Assembly (NCBI GenBank): GCA_021495925.1
Contig: JAKEKT010000011.1
Coordinates: forward strand, 186,001-250,000
Reading direction: 5' to 3'
DNA: 64,000 nucleotides
Source: Diplodia intermedia
Taxonomy: Eukaryota > Ascomycota > Dothideomycetes > Botryosphaeriales > Botryosphaeriaceae
Every line of letters starts with the position of its first letter. The stretch's first letter is position 1. Below, piece by piece: positions 13,503-24,558 of the stretch. Position numbers and translations under genes: made by a program. The notes beneath the pieces are model-generated. The model made no database searches and was not told the origin of the DNA. It saw only the letters and a program-made list of their open reading frames with translations.

Positions 13503-15164
13503 CTAGCTCGCCATCCTGCTCATATCGTTCCTGACCCTGGCGTAGTCCAGCAGTCCCTCAATCTGGCCGACAGCACTGATGGCAATATCGCGGTCCCAGA
13601 GCTTTCTTTGCGCGAAGTCCATGACGTCCTTCTCGGTGATGGCGCCAACGACACGCTCAACCTCCTCAGGAGTAAGGCGGCGGCCGGTGGTGATGATCTG
13701 GCGGCCAATATCCTCGGCGGTAGCGGTGGTGCCGTCGAGCGAGAGGAGAATCGAAGCCTTGAGCTGAGCCTTAGCACGCTCGGTCTCGGCCTCGGTCACA
13801 TTGAACGACAAGCGGGACCACTCGCGGAGGGTGAAGTGGACGAGGTCATCGAGGCGGGTGACGGCGTCAGAAACGAGGTAGATACCCCAGAGACTGTGAG
13901 ATGTTAGGTTATTGTTCTGGTTTCAATAGCTGGGCCACATCATCTTACCCAGTGTCGCTGTAGCTGGTCGAGAAGCTCATGAAGCTGTTGGCAAGGTTGT
14001 TATTGTGGACGAAGGTGCTGAGCTTGCTGCCAAGGTAGGGGGAGCTGCCCATGGCGCGGTCCCAGTTGCCAACAATGGCCTGAGCAACGAGCGCGGTGAA
14101 GTAGTCATCGTCCTTCCAGCTGACACCCTCGACGGCGATGGCAATGTTGGCAGTGGGCATCGTGTCGTCACGGACCCTGACCTCGGAGCCGATGAAGTCG
14201 GGCTTGGCCTTCTGAGCAGCGGCGATCGAGGAAAGACCAGCCGGGGGAGCGGCGGGGAGGCTAGCGAAGTGCTTCTCGGCAAGATCGACGAGCTGAGCGT
14301 GGGGAATGCCACCGGCACCAACGAGAACCATGCGGTCAGCAGTGTAGTTGGTCTTGATGTAGTTCGTGAGGTCGTCGCGCTGGATGGACTGGATGTTCTC
14401 CTTGGGACCCAGAATGGTGCGGCCGAGGGGCTGGCCCTGGAAAGCGGTAGCGTGGAGATGGTCAAAAACGACCTCCTCGAGTTGCTTGTCAACCTCCTCC
14501 TGCTCACGGAGGATGACATCACGCTCGCGCTCGATGGCAGAGCTCTCGAGCTTGGAGTTCTGAAGAATATCGGCCAGGATGTCGACGGTGTTCGGGACGT
14601 CGGAGTTGAAAGACTTGGCGTAGTAGACGGTGTTCTCGCGCTGTTTTACATCAGAAAGGCTGGCGGAACTAGCCGGCGAACGGACGCACCGAAGTGTAGG
14701 CGTTGAGGTGACCACCCATGTTCTCGATCTCGAGCTCGAGCTGCTGCTGGGTGCGCTTCTGGGTGCCCTGTACAAGATGATCTCAGCTCCATCCATATCT
14801 ACCACCACAGAATGTCCAGCAGGCCTCGTACCTTGAAGGCAAGGTGCTCCAGGAAGTGCGCGGTGCCATTGGTCTTGTCCGTCTCCGCGCGGCTGCCGGC
14901 GTCGATCCACACGCCAACGGTCGAGGTCTGAGCCCAGGGCGAATGCTCGGTGGCAATCTGGTACCAATTGAGTCAGCAAAGGTACGGCGCACTGTGCGCG
15001 ATGGCGCATACCGTGAAACCGTTGCTGAGGGTGGTGCTCTCCGTCTTCGCGCCGTAGCTGAGCGGAGTAGCCATGCCTCTGGTCAAGGGCGACCGGACGG
15101 AGCTGAGGGCCGCGCGGCTGCGCATGGCCTGCTGCAGGTTGAACGCTAGCCGCCGAGAAGCCAT
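13503..15164 (-). CDS. MAS1: Mitochondrial processing peptidase beta subunit
   Basis: Five exons (15164-15012, 14957-14832, 14767-14690, 14640-13949, 13893-13503) encode 479 aa. After a basic presequence (MASRRLAFNLQQAMRSRAAL) the M16 peptidase fold begins with LSNGFTIATEHSPWAQTSTVGVWIDAGSRAE. The inverted zinc motif HFLEH lies at residues 85-89, and Glu165 in DVILRE, 76 residues after the second His, is the third ligand, so the subunit should be catalytically active (unlike core 1 of complex III, which loses these residues). It cleaves presequences from imported proteins in the matrix with the alpha subunit. The C-terminal half has the expected SNWDRAMG-like and LWGIYLVSD segments. It is divergent from SDH4 with only 239 bp between the start codons. 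Confidence 0.95.
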
Positions 15165-15279
15165 GGCGAGAAATGCGGGGAGGATGCGGCGGGATAGGAC
15201 GGGATGATGTTGGGTAGTCGGGAGCCGTGATGTTAAGTTGGCGAGGCGATTTTGCAGGACGTCCGTCCTAGGGCGTCAG

Positions 15280-15284
15280 CCAAT
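15280..15284 (+). promoter_or_regulatory. CCAAT box in the shared MAS1/SDH4 promoter
   Basis: CCAATCA lies near the middle of the 239-bp gap between two divergent nuclear genes for mitochondrial proteins. In fungi CCAAT is bound by the Hap2/3/5 (HapB/C/E) complex, which controls many respiratory genes. The motif is read directly; its use here is inference. Confidence 0.45.
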
Positions 15285-15403
15285 CACCACTTGCTTACTA
15301 CTTCTTGGCGCGATCAGCGGGTGACCTCGGTATTCGCACGGTGATGTCGACGCTCTCAAGCGCTTGAACCCGCGGTCCTCTCCTCTCTTCATCGCGATAC
15401 ACA

Positions 15404-16102
15404 ATGGCATCCATCGTGCGCCCGACTCTGCGCGCCTGCCAGGCGGCGCCCGCCTCGCGCCTGTTCACCACCCGGGCCCCCGCCGCGTCGGCCTTCCGCC
15501 TCAACTCCCCGCTCGCCCGTACGCCCGTCAAGCCCTCCTTCGTCCGCGACACTCTGCCCGCCGCTAGGATCGCGCCCTTTCACGCCTCCGCTGCCAGCAA
15601 GGCAATTCTCCCTCCGCCGCCCCAGCGCATCCAGGGCACTGCAAATGACCCCACTCCGGTCCCGCCGGTCTCTGCCACTCATGGCAGCTACCACTGGTCC
15701 TTCGAGAGGTCCGATAGCCATATTACTGGTTCAGGACATAGCTGATATTTTGCTGTAGAGTCATTGCCGTTGCCCTTGTCCCTCTCACTGTCGCTCCCTT
15801 CGCCGCTGGCACCCTAAACCCGGTTACTGATGCCGTGCTCGGCGCCCTCATCGTCCTTCACACGCACATCGGCTTCCAGTATGCAGTCATGCAGTCTTTA
15901 GAGATCAGAGAAGGAGCTAACATCCTCTAGGTCCTGCATCATTGACTACTTCCCACGCTACAGAGTGCCGCGTACATTCAGGACCCTCATGTGGGTTCTG
16001 AACGGCGCCACACTGCTTGTTGCATACGGCGTGTACGAGTTCGAGACGAACGATGTCGGTATCACCGAGGCTGTGAAGAGGATCTGGACCGCGAAGCAAT
16101 AA
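15404..16102 (+). CDS. SDH4: Succinate dehydrogenase membrane anchor, small cytochrome b subunit
   Basis: Three exons (15404-15708, 15759-15878, 15931-16102) give 198 aa. The first 65 residues are a long Arg/Ala/Ser-rich mitochondrial presequence. The core has GSYHWSFERVIAVALVPLTVAPF (helix I, with the Ser and Arg of the quinone site), GALIVLHTHIGFQSCIIDYFPRYR (helix II with the His-x-His haem ligand region and the conserved DY) and a third helix TLMWVLNGATLLVAYGVYEFETNDVGI. This is the CybS (SdhD-type) anchor of complex II in the inner membrane. The usual DxG near the C-terminus is present as NDVGI. Splice junctions rebuild FER/VIAV and GFQ/SCII exactly. Confidence 0.94.
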
Positions 16103-17159
16103 ACGGGCGTATTTGAAATAGAATAGTTCAGGAAACTTTTGTTGCGATAAATGGATGCCTTTGGTATAACGCAGCATAAAACAGGTGATCGAGTTTCTAC
16201 CAGGCCTTCAGATCATCATAGAGATGCTCTCGAAAGCAGGAGAGTATATCGCCCGGACGCGATGGAGTCAATGGAGTCACTGAGCCTTCACAGGTGCAGT
16301 ATATCAATTACGATTAGCTCAACTTGTTTCTATACCTCTTAACATCACCGAAACCCGCCTGCTCTCTGCTGCTATCCCGTTGTCGCTCGCGCAGATCATA
16401 GGGTGGGCAGCAATAGCCGATTTCGTCCGAGTTCACCCGAATCTACCGGATTCAGATGGTCGGGTGAACATTTACCCTCCATAATGCGATAGACAAAACA
16501 CCTTTGAATTGACATTCGAGCAAACAAGAAACCCTAGCGAGAATCTTCCCCTCACAGCAAAAGGAGATGAGAAACTTACCAGCGCGCCAGAAGATCACCG
16601 ACCGCACCGAATCGCCTCAATCTTAAGGGGTCCGCAGAGCAATATTAATGATAGATCTACTGAAGAAAGACGTACATATCAGCGTTAGATGGTATCTAGG
16701 ACTTCTTCGTAAAGTTTGACGTAGCGCTGACGTGTATGGTGACCGGTATTCAAGGAAAAGCTGCCGAGAGGGGTATTGATGGCCGGCCCCCAGTGCGAAA
16801 GATTCTTCTCAGATCTGAGGTGCCTGCATAGTTCCGAGTTTGCTGGTCCAGTCACTTGCCGATGTATGGTCCTATTTTTTTTATATATATATATATAAGT
16901 TTGAGGGATTCTTTCAGATAACAGCGGGCTGAGCAGGCACTCAGGAGTACCACGAACACCGGCGAGCGAGAGGCTGGAGTCAATGTACGGGAGAACACTT
17001 CAAAAGCTCACGACAAGGCCACGGGCAATATTCGCCATTATTACGCATAACACAAAAGCAATACTTGTTGAACCATATCAAAGAATCTCCGAGGTTCTTT
17101 CTGTGACACCCGCTTCTCAGAGGGAACCTCATTGTAAAAGTATCTGCAGGTCTCTTCAC
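16103..17159. other. AT-richer gap between SDH4 and the lipase gene
   Basis: Both flanking genes end toward this gap. The DNA is less GC-rich than its surroundings and includes a T run plus TA microsatellite at 16875-16898. No coding frame with motifs was seen. Confidence 0.5.
16875..16898. repeat. T run followed by (AT)n microsatellite
   Basis: Eight T are followed by about eight AT units. Simple sequence in the spacer downstream of SDH4 and the lipase gene. Confidence 0.9.
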
Positions 17160-18391
17160 CTATTCAGCTTCCTTTCCAATGCCTAAGAAGCCTCCAATGA
17201 TAGCTAAAATACCGGGTTGCTTGCCATTGCAGGCAGTTGCACCACCATCGAGAGGGTTGCCCGTCGAGATGCCAAGATACTCAAGATGAGCAGCGTTAAT
17301 GCCGATGGCATTTGCGCCCAGCCCAGTGCCTCTGACGGAATTGTTGCAGTCCTACAGATTACACGTCAATCCCCAACTTCTCCCGTCTCGCCATCACCGG
17401 GTTGGTCGAACTTACCGTAGGTTCCTGCCCGGAACACTGGAACACGCCGTCAGGCGTTGCCTCGTCCCGCTGCCAGTACTCGGTCGAGTGGTGGCGATAC
17501 CCTTCGCTCGTCGGGACCGTCTGCGGTACGCCGTCGTTGGCGTGCGTGACGCGGAACATCTTGCCCGGCGGGGCCTGCTGGTCAACGAAGTCGGCCCACG
17601 CCGCATTGCCGGTACGCGGCTCACCGAAGGTGTACGTGGTCACAGTGATGCCAGAGCCTGTGAAGGAAAGGGTAGCGAGCGCGGCCACTGAGGCGCCCAG
17701 GGAGTGGCCGGTAACGGTCACGGCGTAGGAGGGGTTGGACGAGAGCTGGGCGCGGACGGCTGAGATGGATTCGTCGGCGATGCTGTTCCAGGCCTTGAGG
17801 AAGCCCTTGTGCGCCTGTTGGATATTGTGAGAAACTTGCTGTGATCAAATGGGCTTTTTGGAGGGTAGACGGGACATGGAAAAGCTGCCTACTCACTTTG
17901 CAGTTTTCGCAGACCGCTGTAACTGCGGGTGATGTGTATGGGACAAGTTCTTGCGAGAAGTCCGTCCCAAAGTCTGCGAGATCGGAAGTGCCGCGAAAGG
18001 CAATGATGATTTCTTTGGCGTTGTCGTCTCGCGCTACAAAGCCTTGAGTGTCCGTGTCCAGATTGTTGATCTGGTGGGTGACGTTTGCCCCAAAAGGAGG
18101 GTTCGGACAATCGGACGCGTATGCTGCAGAGGAGAAGTCCGCATAGCGTACGAATCTGGCAAAAAGATCGTCCGATACTTGAGGAAGTCGTCAGCCACAA
18201 GGCTCGCCTGTGAGATGCAAGTCCACCAACCGCTTGGTCCTGGTGTCTGACGCCTAGCGATTGGACTTCCTGTGCTCAAGCATGAGCAGAAGAAGAGGGC
18301 GCCAGCTGATACCTGATATTGCAAGTTAGTAGCCAACAAGGCGGCCATTGCTGGGATAGTGTAGGTGTACCTGGAGTGAGCGCACACGCAT
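17160..18391 (-). CDS. Secreted class 3 lipase / feruloyl-esterase-like
   Basis: Five exons (18391-18371, 18312-18231, 18177-17897, 17814-17416, 17351-17160) give 324 aa. Exon 1 is only 21 nt and is joined through a 58-nt intron that carries a perfect TACTAAC branch site; this yields a signal peptide (MRVRSLQVSAGALFFCSCLS), which a start at 18348 inside that intron gives less well. The mature protein has RFVRYADFSSAAY, the IIIAFRGT oxyanion segment, the nucleophile elbow GHSLGAS, an Asp in HANDGVP and a His in AAHLEYLG, so the Ser-Asp-His triad of PF01764-type lipases is complete. Six or more cysteines suggest disulfides. Substrate (triacylglycerol or feruloyl ester) cannot be read from sequence. 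Confidence 0.88.
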
Positions 18392-19236
18392 TTCGAGAAC
18401 GTCTCTCAGTGTCGGGAGAACAAAAGGACGATATCCGTACAAGTTCTGAGCAAGCTGCGTTTGCTATGCTCGCACGCTGTTGTAAAGCAGACGCGATCGA
18501 AACATGATATAGGTCTTTGACCCGAGGTAAGACGCAAGTTTCGATGCTCAACAAAGTCAATATCCAGTGTTTGCGTGGAATTAAATTAAACACGGCCCGG
18601 CAACCGTAGCACTTGAATGCGGAGCGTTCGAGAGTGAGACACTTGATTTCCTGAACAGGCAAGGTTTTGAATCCTAATGTATAGGGAGTGCATATCAAGA
18701 CCTATATGCCGAGGCACGACTATTGAACTGGGAACATCGACAATGATCGACTTACCGAGGGCCGATCGCTTGATGAGCTCGAGCCTAACAGGAATTCTCA
18801 CGCCTAACATTACTGAGATGGGTGCAGCTTCGGTTGCCTGTACAATGTAGGCGCAGCACTTGGTCGCATTGCCGATATCGCCAAAGAAGATTCCTTGCCA
18901 CTTGCGGCTTACGACTGCGCCACCAAGGAGAGTTGCTGGAGATTGCGGTTCCTGGAGGCGATGGGCACGCTGTGGGATGATTTAAGGATGGACGGACGAA
19001 TGAGAGGGGATGATTTGTGGTGGGCAGTCTGCCTCGCCGGAGTCGGAGCGGCGGCGAGGCGTGCGCCGCGGGATTGAGTCACCCCTCCAAGCTCAGTCGA
19101 CACTTTTTCCACTTGCACCACCGCTGCTTCTCTTTCACTTTCCAATCCAACCAAACCTCTCTCAGCGCTTCTCCGCCTCTGCACCTCTTCAATTGCTCCG
19201 CTAAACCTCGAACACACGCCCACAGACTCGCTCAAA
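18392..19236. other. Divergent promoter region of lipase and LYS1
   Basis: Minus-strand frames of up to 140 codons lack family motifs. The segment next to 19237 is pyrimidine-rich (leader of LYS1). A Gcn4-type site is listed separately. Confidence 0.5.
19075..19081 (+). promoter_or_regulatory. Gcn4/CpcA-type element TGAGTCA
   Basis: The palindromic TGASTCA site lies 156 bp upstream of the LYS1 start codon. In filamentous fungi CpcA/Cpc1 binds this element and induces amino-acid genes under starvation. The motif is seen; activity is inferred. Confidence 0.55.
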
Positions 19237-20516
19237 ATGTCGGCATACCCCACCATCCTCCTCCGCTCGGAGACCAAGCCGCTTGAGCACCGCTCGTTCG
19301 CGCCCTCGACTATCGAGGCGCTGGTCAAGGCCGGCTACCCTGTCGAGGTTGAGCGCTCGTCGACCAAGCCCGAGTTCCGCCGCATCTTCGAGGATGCCGA
19401 GTATGAGGCCGCCGGCGCCACCCTCGTCCCCGAGAATAGCTGGAAGACTACTGCTCCGGGCTCCAAGCTGATCCTGGGTCTCAAGGAGATCGACGAGGAG
19501 GACTTCCCTCTGACCAACGATCACATTGCTTTCAGCCACTGCTACAAGAACCAGGGCGGCTGGGAGAAGGTTCTGTCGCGCTTCCCGCGCGGTGGCAGCG
19601 TGCTGTACGACCTCGAATTCCTGGTCGACGAGCAGGGCCGCAGAGTCAGCGCTTTCGGTTACCATGCCGGTTTCGCCGGCGCTGCCCTCGCCGTCAAGAT
19701 GTGGGCCTGGCAGCTCCAGCACCCTGGCCAGCAGCTGCCCAGCGTTGAGCAGTTCACCGAGGGCCGCGGATACTACCTGAACGAGGCGGAGCTGGTCAAG
19801 CAGATTGCTGAAGATGTCGCTATTGGCGAGAAGATCCTTGGTCGCAAGCCCTCTGCCTTCATCATGGGTGCGCTTGGCCGCTGCGGGCGCGGTGCCGTCG
19901 ATCTCTTCATCAAGGCTGGTCTGCCGGAGAGCAGCCTCGTCAAGTGGGACATGAACGAGACCAAGGACAGGTTGGGCCCGTACCAGGAGATCGTCGATCA
20001 GGACATCTTCGTCAACGCCGTACGTTCCACGACGTTCCTCCACTTCCAAGTCACAAAATGCTAATTCAGAAGCAGATCTACCTCTCCAAGCCCATTCCTC
20101 CGTTCATCAACAACGACCTCCTCTCTGCTCCTGGCCGTAAGCTGAGCGTCGTCTGCGATGTTTCCTGCGACACTACCAACCCCCACAACCCCATTCCCGT
20201 CTACAGTATCAACACTACCTTTGACAAGCCTACCGTGCCCGTCGAGGTCAAGGACGACAAGAATGACATTCCCCTCTCTGTTATCTCGTAAGTCGCACTT
20301 ATCCTGGCAACATGACTTAGCTAATTTGCGGATAGCATTGATCACCTTCCTTCTCTCCTTCCTCGTGAGGCCTCTGAGTCTTTCAGTGCTGGCCTGCTCG
20401 AGAGCCTGCTGCAGCTGAAGGACAGGAAGACCGCGAGAGTCTGGGCTGATGCCGAGAAGCTCTTCAATGAGAAGGTTGCCACTCTGCCCGAGGGATTGAG
20501 GAAGAAGGAGGCGTGA
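19237..20516 (+). CDS. LYS1: Saccharopine dehydrogenase (NAD+, L-lysine-forming)
   Basis: Three exons (19237-20019, 20076-20287, 20336-20516) give 391 aa, close to the family size. It catalyses the last step of the fungal alpha-aminoadipate pathway: saccharopine + NAD+ to lysine + 2-oxoglutarate. Diagnostic stretches are LLRSETKPLEHRSFAPS, LILGLKEI, HIAFSHCYKNQ, YDLEFLVDEQGRRVSAFGYHAGFAGAA, and GALGRCGRGAVD in the Rossmann part, then DVSCDTTNPHNPIP and SIDHLPSLLPREAS. The lysine/saccharopine-binding Lys and His (LKEI, SHCYK) are present. For exon 2 I chose the acceptor at 20075, which gives NAIYLSKPIPPF; an acceptor six bases upstream would add Lys-Gln. A TGAGTCA element upstream suggests general amino-acid control. 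Confidence 0.96.
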
Positions 20517-21030
20517 CTGTCCGCTAAACTTTGAGAGAATATGGTTGCACGATTAGTTTGACGTTATTCTGCGCATTTTTACCACCAAAGCATATACCAT
20601 AGCTTTGCATCTGTTTGGATAGTATGGAACGGCGTTTTTGGGTAGATAAAAAAGGTCCTGTATACGACTCGACCACAGGCCGTTCATAGACCAATTTTTT
20701 TTTTCGAGCGTATGGCATACAGACCCGATGTCTACACGGCAAGGGGAGAAAGGGTCGCGCATATCCACAAGTCATGCCAACAAGCAAATGCTGACAAGCG
20801 CTCCTGCAAACCCCAAAATTGCAAACCCGATTTTCCCGCATCCTACAAACCCTTCCGTGCTCCCAGATGAACCATTGCCGCGCGTTCAAGTTCATTGTCT
20901 CGCTCACGCGACAATATTTCAACCATATCTTCCCTCGCATGCCCGTCCATCTCATTCCCGAATGTATAATACTATTTCCACGACAGAGCTTCGGGCTCCA
21001 AGTAGTGGGTGCTGTTTCTCTCCAGTTTCT
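20517..21030. other. Gap between convergent LYS1 and TIM10
   Basis: Contains only 3' untranslated and spacer sequence by position; the open frames on either strand lack motifs. Confidence 0.5.
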
Positions 21031-21507
21031 TTACATGCCGAACATGCCGCCGGCGCCACCTTGCCTGGCGGCGGCCTCACCCTGCATCTTCTCGCTGACC
21101 TTGGTGTGGACGTCGAAGAACTTGCTAACGCAGCGGTCGAGGCAGACGGACTCGCCCTTGTCGAGCTCGGCCTCGCGGTATGTGGTGGGGATACACTTCT
21201 TGGTGCAACTGGACACGAGGCTGTAGAAAGCGGCGAAAAAGCGTCAGCTACTTCAATTCAATGATTCAAGTAGGTGCTGACGGAAGAGGTTGATGGAGAA
21301 AGACGATAGCCAATGGCTTCGTAGGGAAAGCGAAGGGCGAATTGAATGTATAGGTTGGGATGCGGGCGCCGGCGCACTCTCGTGCTTTTGGCTCTGGGGG
21401 CCGTACCGGTTGAACATGTCGGACACCATCTCGACCTCAGTCTCGGCGGCAGCGATTTTCTGCTCCGACGAGGGCTGCGGGCGGCCGCCGAACAGGGAGA
21501 AGGACAT
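21031..21507 (-). CDS. TIM10: Small Tim chaperone TIM10
   Basis: Two exons (21507-21407 and 21220-21031), separated by a 186-nt intron, give 96 aa. The sequence has the twin CX3C signature (CTKKC and CLDRC, 15 residues apart) between two helices, AAAETEVEMVSDMFNRLV before and KFFDVHTKVSEKMQ after. Tim9-Tim10 hexamers carry hydrophobic precursors across the intermembrane space to TIM22. Gly/Met-rich C-terminal tail (GGAGGMFGM) is typical of fungal Tim10. The intron is long for this window but both sites are canonical and the junction restores FNR/LVSSC. Confidence 0.93.
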
Positions 21508-22178
21508 CTTGAAAGATTTGCGGAGGGGGGCGGTGGCGGCGCGCGTTAGGTGGTGGACGGCGGTTCTGGTTGCTGGAGCGCGAGTGGTCGGAGAGGGTAG
21601 GTTGGTCAACGGCACCCGCGGGCTGGTGTGATGTCGTCGTTCGGCTCGGCGCGCGACACCGAAATTTAGTGGTTGCCTCTGATCCACCACCAAAGATGTG
21701 GACAGACGGCGCACGCCAGATACAATCAGCTCGCTACTGTGAGGGAAAGGTGATACTGTACTTTAAGTCCATTGGTGCGTATTAAGGTTTCGATTTGAAC
21801 TTCTGGTAATTACATACGAACGTTCTTAATTCGAGCATGACGGCCTGCGGTCACCTTGCGATGCAGGAGCTTGGACCACCAGCGTCGCGCATGGTTTTTC
21901 TAAGCGTCGTCCCGCTCGCGCCTTCTTCTTCTTCACCACGCCTCCACTGTTGCGGAGGCGCACGATCTACAGGTACGTCTCTTTTGTTTTCTGCACCGTC
22001 TTGAACTCTCCTCAACAAGCTTTACGTGATGAATGGATAAAAAAAAGAACCGTTGCGAATGACGCTACGGCGGTTGATTTCACATTTTACCTCTACCAAA
22101 CTGACAATTCCCCCGTGCACACCTGCTACGTTTACCACTTGTCCTAAGGCTTTCTTGGTACTGACTATGCACATCAGG
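21508..22178. other. Divergent promoter region of TIM10 and mitochondrial LysRS
   Basis: No gene seen. The right part may include an untranslated leader of the synthetase gene; a CAG just before the chosen start at 22179 could be the acceptor of a leader intron. Confidence 0.45.
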
Positions 22179-24087
22179 ATGAATAGCTCGTGTCGCTTCC
22201 TGCGCCCGTACCTTCACCGTACGCTTCAGCGGTCCGTGAAGCCTGAGCACGCGAGGGCCTACCTCTCGTTCCAGCGCCGCTTCGCTCAGACCACGACCAA
22301 GCCTTCAGATGCAGGGAGCGTCACACACGACTATGAAAAGCGTGTTCAACAATTGGAGCAGGCTGGCGATCTAGCGACATATTACCCATTGAACCCGCAC
22401 AAAGCAGACCGGACAACTGCGCGACGCGTCCACGAAGTGTTTGCCCGCTTGAAGAATGACGAGGTCAGGACAGACGTGACGGTGACGGTCTTTGGTATGT
22501 GTGTCAATAGTTTCGTGATAGGAGGACAAATGCTATGGGACGGATGTTATCCAAGAGATGCAACGGCCGCTTGTGGTTCAAATGTTTTGTGAATTTCCCG
22601 TGAGAGCTCGCGCTGACGAGTGCAGGCAGGGTAACTTCCCGCCGCTCGTCTGGCTCCAAGCTTGTGTTTCTCGACATACACGATGGCGGCTACACCATCC
22701 AGGGTCTGTGCAACTTGGGCGTCCTCGAGAAACATGGTGTAGCAAAGGAAGACTTCAAGCGCTTCTCCAAACTGGCTCGCAAGGGGGACATCTTCGCCAT
22801 CACCGGCCATCCAACCCGCACGACTAGCGGCGAGCTTTCCATCCTGGCTACCGAAGTGCCGAACTGCCTTGCCCCATCTCTGCATCAAATTCCTGATGAG
22901 GTCGAAAATCCGGAGACACTTGCCCGCCAGCCGCATGTTGATTTCTTGGTGCATCAGCGCCGTGCTGCCATCCAGCGCATCCGTTCCGGCATCATCAGTT
23001 CGATGCGGAAGTTCTTCGACGAGGACGGATTTGTCGAGGTCAGCACTCCTATATTGACAGCAGGAGTTGGCGGTGCGTCCGCGAAACCTTTTGAGACCAG
23101 CGCGAACGAATTTCCGGGTGACCCTCTCACCCTCAGAATAGCACCAGAGCTGTTCCTCAAGCGTCTGGTCATCGGTTCTGGAGAAAGAGTCTACGAAATC
23201 GGTACCGTGTTCAGGAATGAAGGTGAATGAAAGGCTTCGCAATATGGAATGAGTTTGACATGCTGACATTGGTAGGTATCGATGCGACACACAATCCAGA
23301 GTTCACAATCTGCGAATTTTACGAGCCATACGCCAACCTAGAAGACCTCATCCAACGCACCGAGAACCTCTTCTCCGTCCTAAAAACCACCGTCGACAAA
23401 CTCGCGCAAGACAACAGCGTCGTCCGCGATAACATCGCCCCCCTCGCCATCGACCTCCGAGCACCCTTCAAACGCCTCGAGTTCATCCCAACCATCGAGA
23501 CGGCCATCAACCGCTGCCTCCCCGACCTCAGTACGCCCACCGCCTTCGACGACGTCGTCGCGCTCTACGCGGACCTGCACATGCCCCTCCCCACTGACGC
23601 GACGCTGCCGCGCCTCCTCGACGAGCTCGCCGCCCGTTACATCGAGCCCCTGTGCGCCGCAACGCCCACCTTCATCACACACCACCCGGCCGTCATGTCG
23701 CCGCTGGCCAAGAGCTTCGCCGACCCCAAGACCGGCCAGAAACTGTCGCGCCGCGTCGAGCTGTTCATCCACGGCCGCGAGTACGTCAACGCGTACGAGG
23801 AGGAGAACTCGCCATTCGAGCAGCGCCGCAAGTTCGAGGCGCAGCTGCGCCTGCAGCGGGACGACCCCGCCGAGCGCGCGCTCAACGAGAGGGGCGTCGA
23901 TGAGGGCTATGTCGAGGCGTTGGAGTGGGGGCTGCCGCCCACGGGTGGCTGGGGATGCGGGGTGGATAGGCTGGTCATGCTTTTTTCCGGGGCGAGCAGG
24001 ATCGCGGATGTGCAGCCGTTTGGTACGTTGAGAAATGTCGTGGCGTTGGGGAAGGGGAGGGTGGGCAGTCGTAAGTTGAGTGAGTGA
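22179..24087 (+). CDS. MSK1: Mitochondrial lysyl-tRNA synthetase (class II)
   Basis: Three exons (22179-22494, 22626-23222, 23276-24087) give 574 aa. An in-frame ATG at 22167 is an alternative start. Residues 1-45 are Arg/Ser-rich and basic, a likely matrix presequence. An OB-fold anticodon domain follows (TVTVFGRVTSRRSSGSKLVFLDIHDGG). The catalytic domain has motif 1 (FFDEDGFVEVSTPILTAG), motif 2 (YEIGTVFRNEGIDATHNPEFT, split by the second intron at FRNEG) and motif 3 (GWGCGVDRLVMLFSG). TRIAPELFLKRLV-like sequence and HNPEFTICEFYEPYA are typical of LysRS. It should charge mitochondrial tRNA-Lys. Ends convergent with the F-box gene. Confidence 0.93.
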
Positions 24088-24558
24088 AGGGTGAAGGGGC
24101 CGGATATGATTTGATGGCGGATGGCCGCGAGCAAGCGGCTTTTCTTCCATCCCCTTCCTCTACCTTTTCTCAGGGTGACAAGCTGGGTTGCACGATTCGG
24201 AATTGCATTTTGGGGCAATCGTGATGAAGGAACTGGCCACGATGACCACGACCCTGTGCCATTACGCTAGGGATGTCCTTAGGTGATATAATGCAGCTCC
24301 TATGGCATCAAGACCTTCCAAACCCAACGACCCCAAGACATACATGCTATTTGCATGTATGTCATCTCGAGATGATCCTTTCATACAAAATCTACGCATC
24401 AGAAGCCAAGGCGCTGGCCCGTTTGCACGCGAATTGGAAATTCGTGACGTTAAGCATGAAGGTCCGCGGTGTGCTTGCCGCAACGCATCGCTGAACAGCT
24501 TCCTAGTCGCTAGCGTATTCAAAACACCTCGTGCCGACAGACCACCAGGAACACTACC
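24088..24558. other. Gap between convergent LysRS and F-box genes
   Basis: Spacer and 3' untranslated sequence only; no gene seen. Confidence 0.5.

Noticed and set aside
14005..14706. 233-codon plus-strand open frame opposite MAS1
   Set aside because: Antisense shadow of the large MAS1 exon; crosses its intron border and lacks motifs.
18276..18698. Minus-strand frame upstream of the lipase
   Set aside because: It overlaps the lipase's first exons in another frame and shows no motif.
19201..20049. 282-codon minus-strand open frame opposite LYS1
   Set aside because: It mirrors the GC-rich third codon positions of LYS1, has no motif and ignores the introns; it is a shadow frame.
23380..24150. 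256-codon minus-strand open frame opposite the LysRS gene
   Set aside because: Arg/Val/Glu-rich antisense translation with no domain, explained by codon bias of the real gene.
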